NCBI GenBank assembly: GCA_964527735.1
Contig: CAZGPG010000019.1
Coordinates: 13,034 to 77,033 of the forward strand
DNA: 64,000 nucleotides
Direction: 5' to 3'
Source of the DNA: JBEBVQ01 sp964527735
GTDB taxonomy: Bacteria; Bacteroidota; Bacteroidia; Chitinophagales; Chitinophagaceae
Shown here: positions 42,638 through 50,752 of the stretch, piece after piece
Numbering within the stretch: the stretch's first letter is position 1
How the letters are laid out: each line of letters starts with the position of its first letter
Translations under genes and position numbers: made by a program
The notes under the pieces: generated by a model
The model's database searches: none
Told to the model about the DNA's origin: nothing
What the model saw: only the letters and a program-made list of their open reading frames with translations

Positions 42638-43765
42638 TTATTGCGGTGAAGCCTCCCACCATGTACCAAAGGTCTGCACGGTATCACTCAGATACACCAC
42701 CTCTCCGATCGTAGGGGTAATCAATGGTATCTGACATGTCTGATTCAACCGTGTGATTTCACGCAAAGGCTCGTACCAAGCATGGAGACCCAATGCAAAT
42801 TTAGCGGAGTGTACGGGCATTACGTGTCTCGCCTGCAGATCCTGCGCCGCTTTCAACGTCTCTTCGGGAAGGCAGTGTATCGCCTGCCAGGCCTTGTTAT
42901 ATTGACCGTTTTCAAGAATGGCCAGATCTATCGGCCCGTATTGCTTACCGATCCGGGCAAAATGCGTGTCATAGCCGCTATCGCCGCCCATGAAAATTTT
43001 CAGTACAGGCGTTTCGAGCAGGAAAGACATCCAAAGTGTATTGTTCCGTTTAAAACCACGGCCTGAGAAATGACGTGCAGTGAACGTATGCAGTCGCACG
43101 CCTTCCGTGAGCTGCACTGTTTCATCCCAGTCTTTCTCGATGATCATTTCGGCCGGATACCCCCAATGTTCCAGGTGTGCTCCAACGCCTAATCCACATA
43201 TTACCTTCCCCACTTTTTCTTTCAGCTTTTTTACGGTCCGGTAGTCAAGATGATCATAATGGTCGTGCGTGATCACCAGATAGTCTATCTCGGGGAAGTC
43301 TTCTGCCGTATATATATCGGTGCCGTTAAATGCCTTTGTAAAGCCGGGTACGGGAGATGCCCTGCCGCTGAAAACCGGGTCTACAAGTATGTTCAGTCCT
43401 TCCGTGCGCATGAGATAGGAAGAATGTCCAAACCATACAAGCGCATTATCGGGCAGATTGTGCAGGCTGGTGCGGACAGAAGGAATTTTTTTGATGGGCG
43501 CACTGTCCGGTATCTTTTTAAACAGGAAGTCAAAGAAGATCTTTGTAAACGAATAACCTTCGGTAAGCGAGGGCGTGAAGCTGAGGTTCTGGAAAGCGCC
43601 GTCTTTATAGTTGGGCGACTGCAGAATGCGCTCGAGCCGCTGCCCCGAAGGAGCTTTACCAAACTGAGGCTGGCGCATAAACAAAATAGTGGCCACAATC
43701 AGCACTGCACCTACACAAAGCATTATGATCATCATACGCCAGAGAACTTTTTTTAGTTTTTTCAT
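42638..43765 (-). CDS. Metallo-beta-lactamase-fold hydrolase (UlaG/NAPE-PLD-like)
   Basis: This 375-residue protein has one N-terminal membrane segment (about 9-29, WRMMIIMLCVGAVLIVATILF), so it is probably membrane-anchored with the enzyme in the periplasm. The zinc motif is VITHDHYDHLDY (HxHxDH, about 163-174), preceded by LVWFGHSSYLM and LVDPVFSGRASP. Further metal ligands lie in FTARHFSGRG, MGGDSGYDTHF and MPVHSAKFAL. This set is typical of the L-ascorbate-6-phosphate lactonase/NAPE-PLD-type group. The substrate is unknown; a lipid or phosphodiester is possible. Confidence 0.88.
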   Translation of the reverse strand: MKKLKKVLWRMMIIMLCVGAVLIVATILFMRQPQFGKAPSGQRLERILQSPNYKDGAFQNLSFTPSLTEGYSFTKIFFDFLFKKIPDSAPIKKIPSVRTSLHNLPDNALVWFGHSSYLMRTEGLNILVDPVFSGRASPVPGFTKAFNGTDIYTAEDFPEIDYLVITHDHYDHLDYRTVKKLKEKVGKVICGLGVGAHLEHWGYPAEMIIEKDWDETVQLTEGVRLHTFTARHFSGRGFKRNNTLWMSFLLETPVLKIFMGGDSGYDTHFARIGKQYGPIDLAILENGQYNKAWQAIHCLPEETLKAAQDLQARHVMPVHSAKFALGLHAWYEPLREITRLNQTCQIPLITPTIGEVVYLSDTVQTFGTWWEASPQ

Positions 43766-43945
43766 TTTCCCACATTTGCCCGTAAAGAAGCGCTACTGAT
43801 CAGTGTATCTTATCTTCCGGCCGTAGCGGCAAAATTATTGCTTCTGTTTGCTGCGCAGCAAAATATTTTCTGACGGCTTCCCGAAACAAATATGTTATTA
43901 GATAAAATAATCTTATCTTGTAATATCCATCAAATACAAATCAGC

Positions 43946-44902
43946 ATGAAACACATCTTTACTGTTTTTCTTTTTCTCCTGTTTTCACAAGCAGGCAGCG
44001 CACAAACCGACTTTGCTGACAGCGGCGCATCGTGGTATTACAACATGAGCTTTGGCTCTTTCCACTACAAAGTCACAGGATATGATACAGTGCAGGGGAT
44101 CCGCGCTTCAATAATCGAAGCGGAGGCATTGGTGCGGGAACCCTGGTTTAGCCAGGGATTACGGGTCAATGATCATGGAGTGACTAAAATTTATGCAACA
44201 GCCGACACCGTTTTTATTTTCAATTCATTTTTCAACCGCTTTACACCGCTCTATGTATTCAATGTTGCAGAAGGAGATACTGTCTGTATCCCGATGTTGT
44301 CTGCAATACTTGACGGAAACGCCACAGACAGTAACTTTTGTTTTGTGGTGGACTCCATCCGCATCCGGCAATACGACACGGCCAATCTGCGAACGTTTTA
44401 TACCCGGCACTTAAACCTGAATGGAAATGAATACATTGAAAACTGGGGCTGGGATACGCTGGGGGCTTATGCCGAAAGGATCGGCGGACTTTATACAGGT
44501 CTGACGCCAGCCTGCCTTAACTGTCCGGAACCACAGGATGAGCGTTTCCAGTCACCCGGGAGTATCCGGTGCTATACCGACAAAGACTATACACTAAAAC
44601 TGGCGAGCGGCCCATGTGACAATGACGGCATATCCAAATCCGTAGCCCGGTTACGAGAAGAGCATCGTCCCATAACCATCGCTCCGGTACCTGCTCATGA
44701 TCATATCCGGATAATTACCGATGAGCCGGAGGACGTGCTGCGGGTTATTGTTACCGATATGCAGGGCAGGATCGTAACAATAGCAGATAAGCCCGGCAGC
44801 TCGTCTATTTCCGTACAAGATCTGCCACAAGGGATATACCTGTTGCGGGTACACCTGAAAGAACGGGATCATGTGCAGAAGCTGGTGATTCAACGCAGGT
44901 AG
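43946..44902 (+). CDS. Secreted protein with T9SS type A C-terminal signal
   Basis: This 318-residue protein starts at ATG 43946 (MKHIFTVFLFLLFSQAGSAQ, signal peptide). A frame open to 43892 adds a non-signal leader and is not used. The central 230 residues (SGASWYYNMSFGSFHYKVTGYD and beyond) are not recognised; Cys pairs near CLNCPEPQ suggest extracytoplasmic folding. The C terminus APVPAHDHIRII to GIYLLRVHLKERDHVQKLVI is a type A sorting domain, so it should be exported by T9SS. No enzyme motif is visible. Confidence 0.82.
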   Translation: MKHIFTVFLFLLFSQAGSAQTDFADSGASWYYNMSFGSFHYKVTGYDTVQGIRASIIEAEALVREPWFSQGLRVNDHGVTKIYATADTVFIFNSFFNRFTPLYVFNVAEGDTVCIPMLSAILDGNATDSNFCFVVDSIRIRQYDTANLRTFYTRHLNLNGNEYIENWGWDTLGAYAERIGGLYTGLTPACLNCPEPQDERFQSPGSIRCYTDKDYTLKLASGPCDNDGISKSVARLREEHRPITIAPVPAHDHIRIITDEPEDVLRVIVTDMQGRIVTIADKPGSSSISVQDLPQGIYLLRVHLKERDHVQKLVIQRR

Positions 44903-44914
44903 CGTACATGGTCT

Positions 44915-44983
44915 CGACAGGCTCGGCCATCGTCTTTAATGTCGGTAGCTGAGTTCATCAAAGCCCGGTGGCCGGGCCTGTCG
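44915..44983. repeat. CGACAGGCTCGGCCA inverted repeat
   Basis: CGACAGGCTCGGCCA (44915-44929) pairs with TGGCCGGGCCTGTCG (44969-44983) with one mismatch. GTAGCTGAG inside recalls the common GTAGCTGAG/CGACAGGCTC intergenic repeats seen in many genomes. It opens a 470-base gene-free stretch before the RAYT gene. Confidence 0.7.
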
Positions 44984-45141
44984 GGGCCATTGCTTCAATA
45001 CCCGCTATGGCTAATATTCCGGAGCGCATTCAACACTATACTCCGACAGTTTGGCAGAAAAACATACGAACAGATAAAGGCCGGAACAACCTGAAACACA
45101 CCACTGCAATTCATTGATAATCAGGTGCGGCAAGCGGCATC

Positions 45142-45223
45142 AAAAACATGCTTATGTTTTTGGAAAAACATAGCTATGTTTTCGGGAAAACATAGTTACA
45201 TTTTTCCCGACAACAAGCTTGTT
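45142..45223. repeat. Four tandem palindromes
   Basis: There are four consecutive dyads at about 23-base period: AAAAACATGCTTATGTTTTT (45142-45161), AAAACATAGCTATGTTTT (45165-45182, perfect), GGGAAAACATAG...TTTTTCCC (45184-45208) and AACAAGCTTGTT (45212-45223, perfect). The shared core is AAAACATnnnnATGTTTT. It resembles a multi-site operator or serial hairpins. No adjacent gene starts here, so the role is unknown. Confidence 0.75.
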
Positions 45224-45312
45224 TTCCGGAGCGCACAGGCTTGCGCTTTCCGGAGTTTCCGTATATGCCAACCTGTCATAAGCAGTCCCGCTTTCATAAG
45301 CCGCCATATTAT

Positions 45313-45348
45313 CCCGCTGTCCCGGATGTTCCGGAGGGCATCCGGGAC
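45313..45348. repeat. REP hairpin, left (reverse orientation)
   Basis: GTCCCGGATG (45319-45328) and CATCCGGGAC (45339-45348) with loop TTCCGGAGGG, preceded by CCCGCT. It is the reverse complement of the right-side REP at 46111-46140 apart from a few loop and edge bases. Confidence 0.85.
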
Positions 45349-45359
45349 GACTGATAATC

Positions 45360-45376
45360 CCGGGTCTCCGACCCGG
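45360..45376 (-). terminator. Hairpin directly after the RAYT gene
   Basis: CCGGGT (45360-45365) pairs with ACCCGG (45371-45376) immediately downstream of the RAYT stop codon on the minus strand. There is no T-tract, so it may be a repeat-derived hairpin rather than a true terminator. Confidence 0.45.
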
Positions 45377-45904
45377 TCAGAACTCAGACAATATCAACAG
45401 CCCTTCCCTCACTCCATACCTGTCACCGCAACTGCTGTAACGATACTCCTCCTCCTTTACTACAATACCCGCCCGCAATGGATTCAGGTGAATGTACCTT
45501 GCTTTGCTATCATAAAACGCTTTCGTCCTGATCTCTTCACCATGATACCCTTCCTGCCAGAAGGTGACAGTATCTTCGTTTTTCAATAGCCATAGCAACC
45601 AGTTCCTGCGGCTTTCGCGTGCATTTGCACTAATAGCCTTTGTGACTTGCGTAGCCGTGTATTTCTTATAATCACGAAGAATATCGCTCAGGTTATTCTT
45701 TTCGCTGCCGATAATAAGATGCATATGGTTGGTCATAATTACCCACTCATAGATACATAGTCCTTTGTGCTCCTGACAGAACCGCAAGCTCTCTAACAAT
45801 ATCTCCACATACTCCTGACGTGTGAACACATCCACCCATTGATGAACGGTATTCGTTACAAAATAAACGCCCGACTGGTCATATACCTTATACACATTTC
45901 CCAT
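45377..45904 (-). CDS. REP-associated tyrosine transposase (RAYT, Y1 HUH family)
   Basis: This 175-residue single-strand DNA transposase-like protein has the HUH motif in VIMTNHMHLIIGS (about 57-69). The catalytic Tyr is likely in the LRDYKKYTATQV helix (about 81-92). Further conserved segments are FWQEGYHGEEIRT and KARYIHLNPLRAGIV, which are hallmarks of the TnpA_REP family. Family members nick and join REP hairpins. Here REP-like hairpins flank the gene in inverted orientation, supporting an active or recently active pair. The frame is intact. Confidence 0.93.
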   Translation of the reverse strand: MGNVYKVYDQSGVYFVTNTVHQWVDVFTRQEYVEILLESLRFCQEHKGLCIYEWVIMTNHMHLIIGSEKNNLSDILRDYKKYTATQVTKAISANARESRRNWLLWLLKNEDTVTFWQEGYHGEEIRTKAFYDSKARYIHLNPLRAGIVVKEEEYRYSSCGDRYGVREGLLILSEF

Positions 45905-46077
45905 ACCCGCTATTTTATAATAACTCCGACAAATACACCAAATTAAACAACTTTCATCATGTTAGTTAATCTTTGTTTAATGCCTGTAATCCACCTCAAA
46001 CAACAGGGAGTACATATATAAAACCGAAGGATTGAACGGAGTCGGAGCCCCCGGTAAAAAATACAAGTTTTTATTAT

Positions 46078-46140
46078 AAAGCAGGATTCACAAATCCTGC
46101 TTTATCTGTGTTCCCGGATGCCCTTCGGAACATCCGGGAA
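46078..46140. repeat. REP hairpins, right side of RAYT
   Basis: The first hairpin is AAAGCAGGATT/AATCCTGCTTT with loop CACA. The second is TTCCCGGATG (46111-46120) and CATCCGGGAA (46131-46140) with loop CCCTTCGGAA. The latter matches the left REP in reverse orientation and the copy at 47003-47033. Confidence 0.85.
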
Positions 46141-46217
46141 AGCGGGTACGCGAAAATCAAAACCGTGATGCGCTCCCGGGAATATGTGTGTTGTTACTTT
46201 CAATTTCGCTAAATCAA

Positions 46218-46775
46218 TCAATTCAATATAGAGAAATTCCAACCAACACTAAACAGAACCGGCATCAGAAATGGCTTGTTATACATCCTGTTGTACCTTG
46301 ACATAAACGTGCCGTCTCTGAACGGATATAAAACGGCCACGCTTAGTTTATGCGGGCGTTTCCACCATTTCATATCGATGCCTGCTCCGACACTGACACC
46401 CTGTGACTCTACATAATCATTCACCGGACCACCAAAACCATGCTGCGTTATTATCAGGACAGAATTATAACCGTACATCCCCATTAACTTTGGCGACACC
46501 TTACGGGCAGGCAGCATATGTATCGCCATGCCCGCACCGCCGCTGATTGAGACCAGATTATTTCCCACACCTCCAAACACACTGAGATACGGTATCGGCT
46601 CAAAACTACCCTTAAGCCCAATACCTCCATAATCCAAGCCAACGCCAACGCCGAGATATAGCGCCGGATTCCATGACTTCTTATCGATCCCCCCATCCTG
46701 CGCTCTCGCAAGCATGCCATGGGAAAATGTACATGATAAAATAAGGACAAAGAAAAACAAGAATATCAGTCTCAT
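46218..46775 (-). CDS. Hypothetical exported beta-barrel-like protein
   Basis: This 185-residue protein has a signal peptide (MRLIFLFFFVLILSCTFSHG, up to about residue 25). The mature part has alternating hydrophobic and glycine-rich strands (YLGVGVGLDYGGIGLKGSF, LSVFGGVGNNLVSISGGAGM, KLMGMYGYNSVLII) and ends in an aromatic strand (FSVGWNFSILN) typical of outer-membrane barrels. The function is not recognised. It lies between the RAYT element and its shorter derivative, and has its own upstream spacer. Confidence 0.72.
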   Translation of the reverse strand: MRLIFLFFFVLILSCTFSHGMLARAQDGGIDKKSWNPALYLGVGVGLDYGGIGLKGSFEPIPYLSVFGGVGNNLVSISGGAGMAIHMLPARKVSPKLMGMYGYNSVLIITQHGFGGPVNDYVESQGVSVGAGIDMKWWKRPHKLSVAVLYPFRDGTFMSRYNRMYNKPFLMPVLFSVGWNFSILN

Positions 46776-46892
46776 GTCGTTTATAATCTGGAAAATGAAA
46801 TTGAATGTTCAAATATAATACTATCGAACAATGTAAATCCGGTCGTTTCCACTCATTTTTATTTACCGGAAAACTATTCAGAATTGCTGTCT

Positions 46893-47036
46893 CCCGCTGT
46901 CCCTGATTTTTCGGAGGGAATCAGGGACGGCCTGTAATTCACCTAAAATACGAAAGCCTACATATATTAAAACGAAGGATTGGAAATCCTTCATTATCTC
47001 ACTTCCCGGATGCGCTCCGCTAACATCCGGGAAAGC
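46893..47036. mobile_element. Transposase-less derivative of the RAYT/REP element
   Basis: It starts CCCGCTGTCCC like the full element. The left hairpin is GTCCCTGATT/AATCAGGGAC (46899-46908 and 46919-46928), and the internal hairpin is GAAGGATT/AATCCTTC (46974-46981 and 46985-46992). The right REP is TTCCCGGATG/CATCCGGGAA (47003-47012 and 47024-47033). CACCT...ACATATAT...GAAGGATT is shared with the full element. It looks like a non-autonomous (BIME/MITE-like) copy lacking the transposase. The rest of 46776-47173 shows no gene. Confidence 0.75.
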
Positions 47037-47112
47037 ATCTGAAAGTATCCGCTTTAAGAAACTTTTAAGCATCCCTCCACCCCGCCCTCATCCATTTCCC
47101 TGCTTAATTGAT

Positions 47113-47120
47113 TACATTTG
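47113..47120 (+). promoter_or_regulatory. Candidate -7 element for the transglutaminase-like gene
   Basis: TACATTTG fits TAnnTTTG, 53 bases upstream of ATG 47174. This placement rules out earlier in-frame starts (47108). The -33 region is weak. Confidence 0.45.
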
Positions 47121-47173
47121 ATTGCCCGGGCAGCATCCGTTGCCGCTATCGGTCAAAAACACGGAGTCCACGC

Positions 47174-49783
47174 ATGAACATCCAGCGCGCAACCCCTGTA
47201 AACGAACTGCTTGCAAGGATCATCTTCCTGCTGCTGCCAACGGCAGTGGTGGGTTATTACCTGCTCAACTATGCCAATGCCTATTACGCCATTCTGCGCA
47301 ACCAGGCGTTGCAGCAAACACTGTACTTATCGGCAGGCATGATCGCCTCAGCGGTCTTCTATATGTTCCGCTTCCGCTTCCTGCCTACGTTCGCCCTGCT
47401 GGTCTTTGTACTTTACCTCGGCTACGCCGGGCTCGACCGTTCCGGCTCGGGAGAGTTCGATGCGTTTTTCATCGCACGGGCATTCCAGGTGTCGGCCATC
47501 CTTTTTTCCCTGGGTTGGCTGGTCGGATGGGGTTTCCTGCGCGTACGATACTGGTCGGTATTGCTGGCAGCCCTGCTGCTGAGCGGATGCATACTGGTGA
47601 TCTCTCGCATGAAAACCGATAGCGTCGACGAACTGCTGCGGGCTTTTGCTCCGGCAGTGCTGTACGCGGTGTATATCATTTTCACTGCAGAGCAGATCTA
47701 TAATTATAAAGACAAATCACAGAAGTTCTGGTGGTTTCTCAGCCGGCGGTTGGCATTGTTCGGTATCCTGGCCGTACTGCTGCTCGGGAGCATTATCTAC
47801 GCCATGCAGGACGAAATAAAGGAAACTGTGGCTAACCACGGCGGCGGCGGCAAAGAAGGCGAGAACAGCATGCTGCAGCAGGACAAGAACGGCCATTTCG
47901 ACCTGAAGGATTACTCCCGCCTGAGCGGCAGCCTGGGGCGGAACAACGAGCTGCTGTTCTGCGCCTATATCGACAATTACTTTGAAGGCACAGACATTCC
48001 CAATCCGTTATACCTCACGGCATTTCACTACACCAAATTCGATACCCTTACCGAGACCTTTGAGCGGGATTCGCTGATCCCGAAGAATGACCTGTTTGAA
48101 CCGGATCCCGCAGCCATACCGCTGTTCAATACCCGTACCGATTCATCCGTGATTGGCAACAGCATGGGGCCTCAGCTCCGGAAAACAGTGGAGATACAGG
48201 TGTACACACGAAAGCTTTCCCCGCATACTTATCTCGCTCCCAGCACTGGTTATTTTGTACAGCCGATCACTGTGGAAAAAGATTTCAGGGAAGAATTTAA
48301 AACGGCCTTCCGCGCAAAAAGCTATGCCAGTGAGCTGAATAGCGCCTATTTTGTGTACAATGCCGACGACCCGCAGATACAGATGTTCCAGGAACAGCGG
48401 TTTGAAATCCTGCGCCGGGCAAAAGACTACGACGATGTGGATTCTGCTTTCATGGCTTATTATACCGACATGCCGGACGATACGAAATTCAATGTCATTT
48501 CTGCCCTGGCTGATTCCATTACAAGAGACGCAAAAACAGCCGTAGACAAGGTGATCGCCATCCGCGACTATTTCCTGTCTAAAGATGAAAACGGCGATCC
48601 GCTTTTCCGCTATTCCGACAATCCCGGCATCCCCGACATCCCCAGCGCTTCGAAGCTGATGTATTTCCTGTTTGAAAACCGGCAGGGATACTGTGCCTAT
48701 TATGCAGGCGCTACCCTCTTCATGCTCCGCGCACTGGGCATACCATCGCGCATCACCGTCGGTTTTCTCACTGTTGACCGCAGCGATAAAAACAAAGGCT
48801 GGTACTGGTACTATGCCGATCAGGCGCATGCCTGGGTACAGGTCTACTTCCCCGGCTTCGGCTGGCTCGACTTCGACACCACCGTCGGTAACGACGATGC
48901 GCGGGAAAGTCCCCAGCCCGACCAGACACCACCCATGCAGCCGCCCAAAGCCTGGCTGGCAGCCGAAGGCATCGTGGCCAATGTAGATACTGCCAAAAAG
49001 ATCCTTACGTTGAATGTGCGGCGTATGGTATTCCACGATAAAGAATACGAGGTAAAGCCGCCTTCCCCTATCTCCATGGATGTACATATTGCTGCAATAC
49101 ACAAAGACAGCATTGAGATCCCACTCTCCGAAGTGCAAAAAGGAGATGATGCAACGGCTGTTTCCTATGCCGATGCTATCCGGAAGATGAAACCGGCAAC
49201 TAATGAAACCGGCATCGCTTTAAGCAAACGACTGCCTGCTCCGGCGCCGATTGATGAAGTGTATGTAAAACAGAAAGACCTGGGGCCGCAGGAACAAAAA
49301 GCAGCTATAGAAGAAAAGGAACAACCGGTATCTTTAAAACAAATGGCCATCACAGCCCTTTGGATCGCACTGGCGGTGATCATACTCATATTCCTGGCGC
49401 CTTTACTGATATACCGGTATTTCCTGCTGCGTTATACGCTGGCAAAACCTGCCGGGCAAAAAGCATACTGGGCGTATCGCGCTGCAACCTTCTGGCTGCA
49501 TCAATCCGGTATGCCGCGCAGCCATCTGACGCCGATGCGCTATGCGCTCACGGTCGTTGACCCCGCATTGGGAACAAATTTCGGCGCATTTATGAATCTA
49601 TATCTGAAACAGAAATATGCCGGACAAGCGCTGAGCAAGGATGAAGGAATACAGGTTGCCGGATTCCTGAAAGGGTTCCTGAGCATAGCACGCAAACACA
49701 TCCCGCGTAAGAAACGATTCACCGGCTTCCTGTCGCCGTTGCGTGCGTGGAACTATTTTGTTGGTGTGGAAATGGAATCCTGA
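47174..49783 (+). CDS. Membrane protein with periplasmic transglutaminase-like domain
   Basis: This 869-residue protein starts at ATG 47174 (MNIQRATPVNELLARIIFLL). About six membrane segments lie in residues 12-225. A large periplasmic part follows, then a transglutaminase/protease core: Cys in QGYCAYYAGATLFML, His in ADQAHAWVQVYFPG and Asp in GWLDFDTTVG. A further membrane segment is near 735-757 (MAITALWIALAVIILIFLAPLL), with a cytoplasmic tail. The layout is TgpA/DUF3488-like. Such proteins are peptidase or crosslinking-type enzymes of the envelope, with unknown substrates. It is transcribed convergently with the BtuF-like gene, 2 bases apart. Confidence 0.85.
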   Translation: MNIQRATPVNELLARIIFLLLPTAVVGYYLLNYANAYYAILRNQALQQTLYLSAGMIASAVFYMFRFRFLPTFALLVFVLYLGYAGLDRSGSGEFDAFFIARAFQVSAILFSLGWLVGWGFLRVRYWSVLLAALLLSGCILVISRMKTDSVDELLRAFAPAVLYAVYIIFTAEQIYNYKDKSQKFWWFLSRRLALFGILAVLLLGSIIYAMQDEIKETVANHGGGGKEGENSMLQQDKNGHFDLKDYSRLSGSLGRNNELLFCAYIDNYFEGTDIPNPLYLTAFHYTKFDTLTETFERDSLIPKNDLFEPDPAAIPLFNTRTDSSVIGNSMGPQLRKTVEIQVYTRKLSPHTYLAPSTGYFVQPITVEKDFREEFKTAFRAKSYASELNSAYFVYNADDPQIQMFQEQRFEILRRAKDYDDVDSAFMAYYTDMPDDTKFNVISALADSITRDAKTAVDKVIAIRDYFLSKDENGDPLFRYSDNPGIPDIPSASKLMYFLFENRQGYCAYYAGATLFMLRALGIPSRITVGFLTVDRSDKNKGWYWYYADQAHAWVQVYFPGFGWLDFDTTVGNDDARESPQPDQTPPMQPPKAWLAAEGIVANVDTAKKILTLNVRRMVFHDKEYEVKPPSPISMDVHIAAIHKDSIEIPLSEVQKGDDATAVSYADAIRKMKPATNETGIALSKRLPAPAPIDEVYVKQKDLGPQEQKAAIEEKEQPVSLKQMAITALWIALAVIILIFLAPLLIYRYFLLRYTLAKPAGQKAYWAYRAATFWLHQSGMPRSHLTPMRYALTVVDPALGTNFGAFMNLYLKQKYAGQALSKDEGIQVAGFLKGFLSIARKHIPRKKRFTGFLSPLRAWNYFVGVEMES

Positions 49784-49785
49784 TA

Positions 49786-50574
49786 TTAATCAGCTTTAAT
49801 AAATCGCTGCAAATAGGCAGTGGCCTGTATCATCCGGCTGCCGTACCAACTGAACATCTCGCCGTCTGCCAGCACAATCCTGGCATTGGGAAGTATTGTC
49901 TGCAGCTCGCTGATATGCTTTTCCCGGAATGGGTATGGCTCGGACGACAGCAATACAAGTTCCGGATCACTTGCTATCAGCGCTTCCGGGGAAATTTCAG
50001 GATAACGGTCTTTATCAGCAAAAACATTCTGCCATCCGATACGTTCCAGCATGTCGTGGATAAATGTATCACGCCCTACGCACATCCAGGGATCACGCCA
50101 TATAAAATATGCTACTCTTTTGGGAATCGCAGCCTGCTGTAAGCTCGCAAATCCGTCTTCTACCTGTTGTACAATCCGGGCAGCCTGAATTTCCCGGTCT
50201 GTGATTATCCCTACTTCCTGTATCATGCGGAGCGCATCGGGAATGGTATATATATCGCTTATCCATACCGGGCAGCAGGCGGCAAGCGCCTCAATCTGCT
50301 CTTTCTCGTTCTCTTCCTTGTTTGCGATGATCAGATCGGGTTGCAATGCCTGTATCTGATCCAGATGAATGTTTTTTGTCCCCCCGATACGGGTCTTGCC
50401 GCGGAACCAACGCTCCGGGTGTACACAGAATTTCGTAATGCCGGTAACCTGATCTTCCAGGTCCAGATCGGCCAGTAATTCCGTTTGTGAAGGCACAAGC
50501 GAAATAATACGCTGCGGGGGCCAGGGTATATGCACTTCCCTGCCTGTCATATCGGTAAATATTCGGAGCGCCAT
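49786..50574 (-). CDS. Cobalamin/siderophore-type substrate-binding protein (BtuF-like)
   Basis: This 262-residue protein of the helical-backbone metal receptor superfamily starts at ATG 50574 (MALRIFTDMTGREVHIP). The N-terminal lobe RIISLVPSQTELLADLDLEDQVTGITKFC and the second lobe RVAYFIWRDPWMCVGRDTFI are joined by a long helix (IIQ-type, ITDREIQAARIVQQVEDGF). ELVLLSSEPYPF is the typical strand-loop. No signal peptide is visible, as often for this Bacteroidota lineage, so its location is uncertain and it may not be a classical periplasmic component. No ABC permease or ATPase genes are adjacent. Vitamin B12-type ligands are likely but unproved. Confidence 0.85.
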   Translation of the reverse strand: MALRIFTDMTGREVHIPWPPQRIISLVPSQTELLADLDLEDQVTGITKFCVHPERWFRGKTRIGGTKNIHLDQIQALQPDLIIANKEENEKEQIEALAACCPVWISDIYTIPDALRMIQEVGIITDREIQAARIVQQVEDGFASLQQAAIPKRVAYFIWRDPWMCVGRDTFIHDMLERIGWQNVFADKDRYPEISPEALIASDPELVLLSSEPYPFREKHISELQTILPNARIVLADGEMFSWYGSRMIQATAYLQRFIKAD

Positions 50575-50592
50575 GGCGTAAAAGTACAGCGG

Positions 50593-50632
50593 TTGAGGCG
50601 ACAATGAAAGGATTAAAAATCAGTCGCCTCAA
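50593..50632. repeat. Inverted repeat upstream of the BtuF-like gene
   Basis: TTGAGGCGAC (50593-50602) and GTCGCCTCAA (50623-50632) form a 10-base perfect stem. The right arm runs into AATCCTCACCCCTC, a half copy of the GGATTGAGGGGTGAG family. Confidence 0.65.
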
Positions 50633-50640
50633 TCCTCACC

Positions 50641-50752
50641 CCTCGTCCCTGTTATCCCAATCCCCGTTATAACCAGGGCAATCACACAGGATTGCCCCTA
50701 CGGGCGGGCATCAAACCACACCTCATCCCCGTTATCCCAATCCCCGTTATAA
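50641..50752. repeat. 32-base direct repeat flanking a GTAGGGGC-type palindrome
   Basis: 50641-50672 and 50721-50752 are the same 32 bases with two differences (core TTATCCCAATCCCCGTTATA). Between them lies GGGCAAT/ATTGCCC (50676-50682 and 50691-50697) ending in CCCCTAC. The right copy encodes the SET protein C-terminal region (NYNGDWDNGDE) and the left copy lies outside the gene. It looks like a target duplication around an inserted palindrome. Confidence 0.75.

Larger units (their letters stand above)
45313..46143. mobile_element. RAYT/REP element (REPtron-like)
   Basis: The unit contains a REP-associated tyrosine transposase gene (45377-45904), with a REP hairpin in reverse orientation on its left (45319-45348) and a matching hairpin in forward orientation on its right (46111-46140). 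It also holds an auxiliary hairpin AAAGCAGGATT/AATCCTGCTTT (46078-46088 and 46093-46103). The region 45905-46110 otherwise carries no gene. A shorter copy without the transposase lies at 46893-47036. The boundaries are inferred from shared sequence between the two copies. Confidence 0.75.

Noticed and set aside
45142..45223. CRISPR array
   Set aside because: The units are contiguous palindromes without spacers of unique sequence, and no cas genes are present.
45125..45589. Plus-strand open frame covering the tandem palindromes
   Set aside because: It overlaps the RAYT gene on the other strand and its N-terminal part is translated palindrome sequence, so it is not considered coding.
48143..49138. 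Long antisense open frame in the transglutaminase-like gene
   Set aside because: The sense protein has clear membrane and catalytic motifs; the antisense frame shows none.
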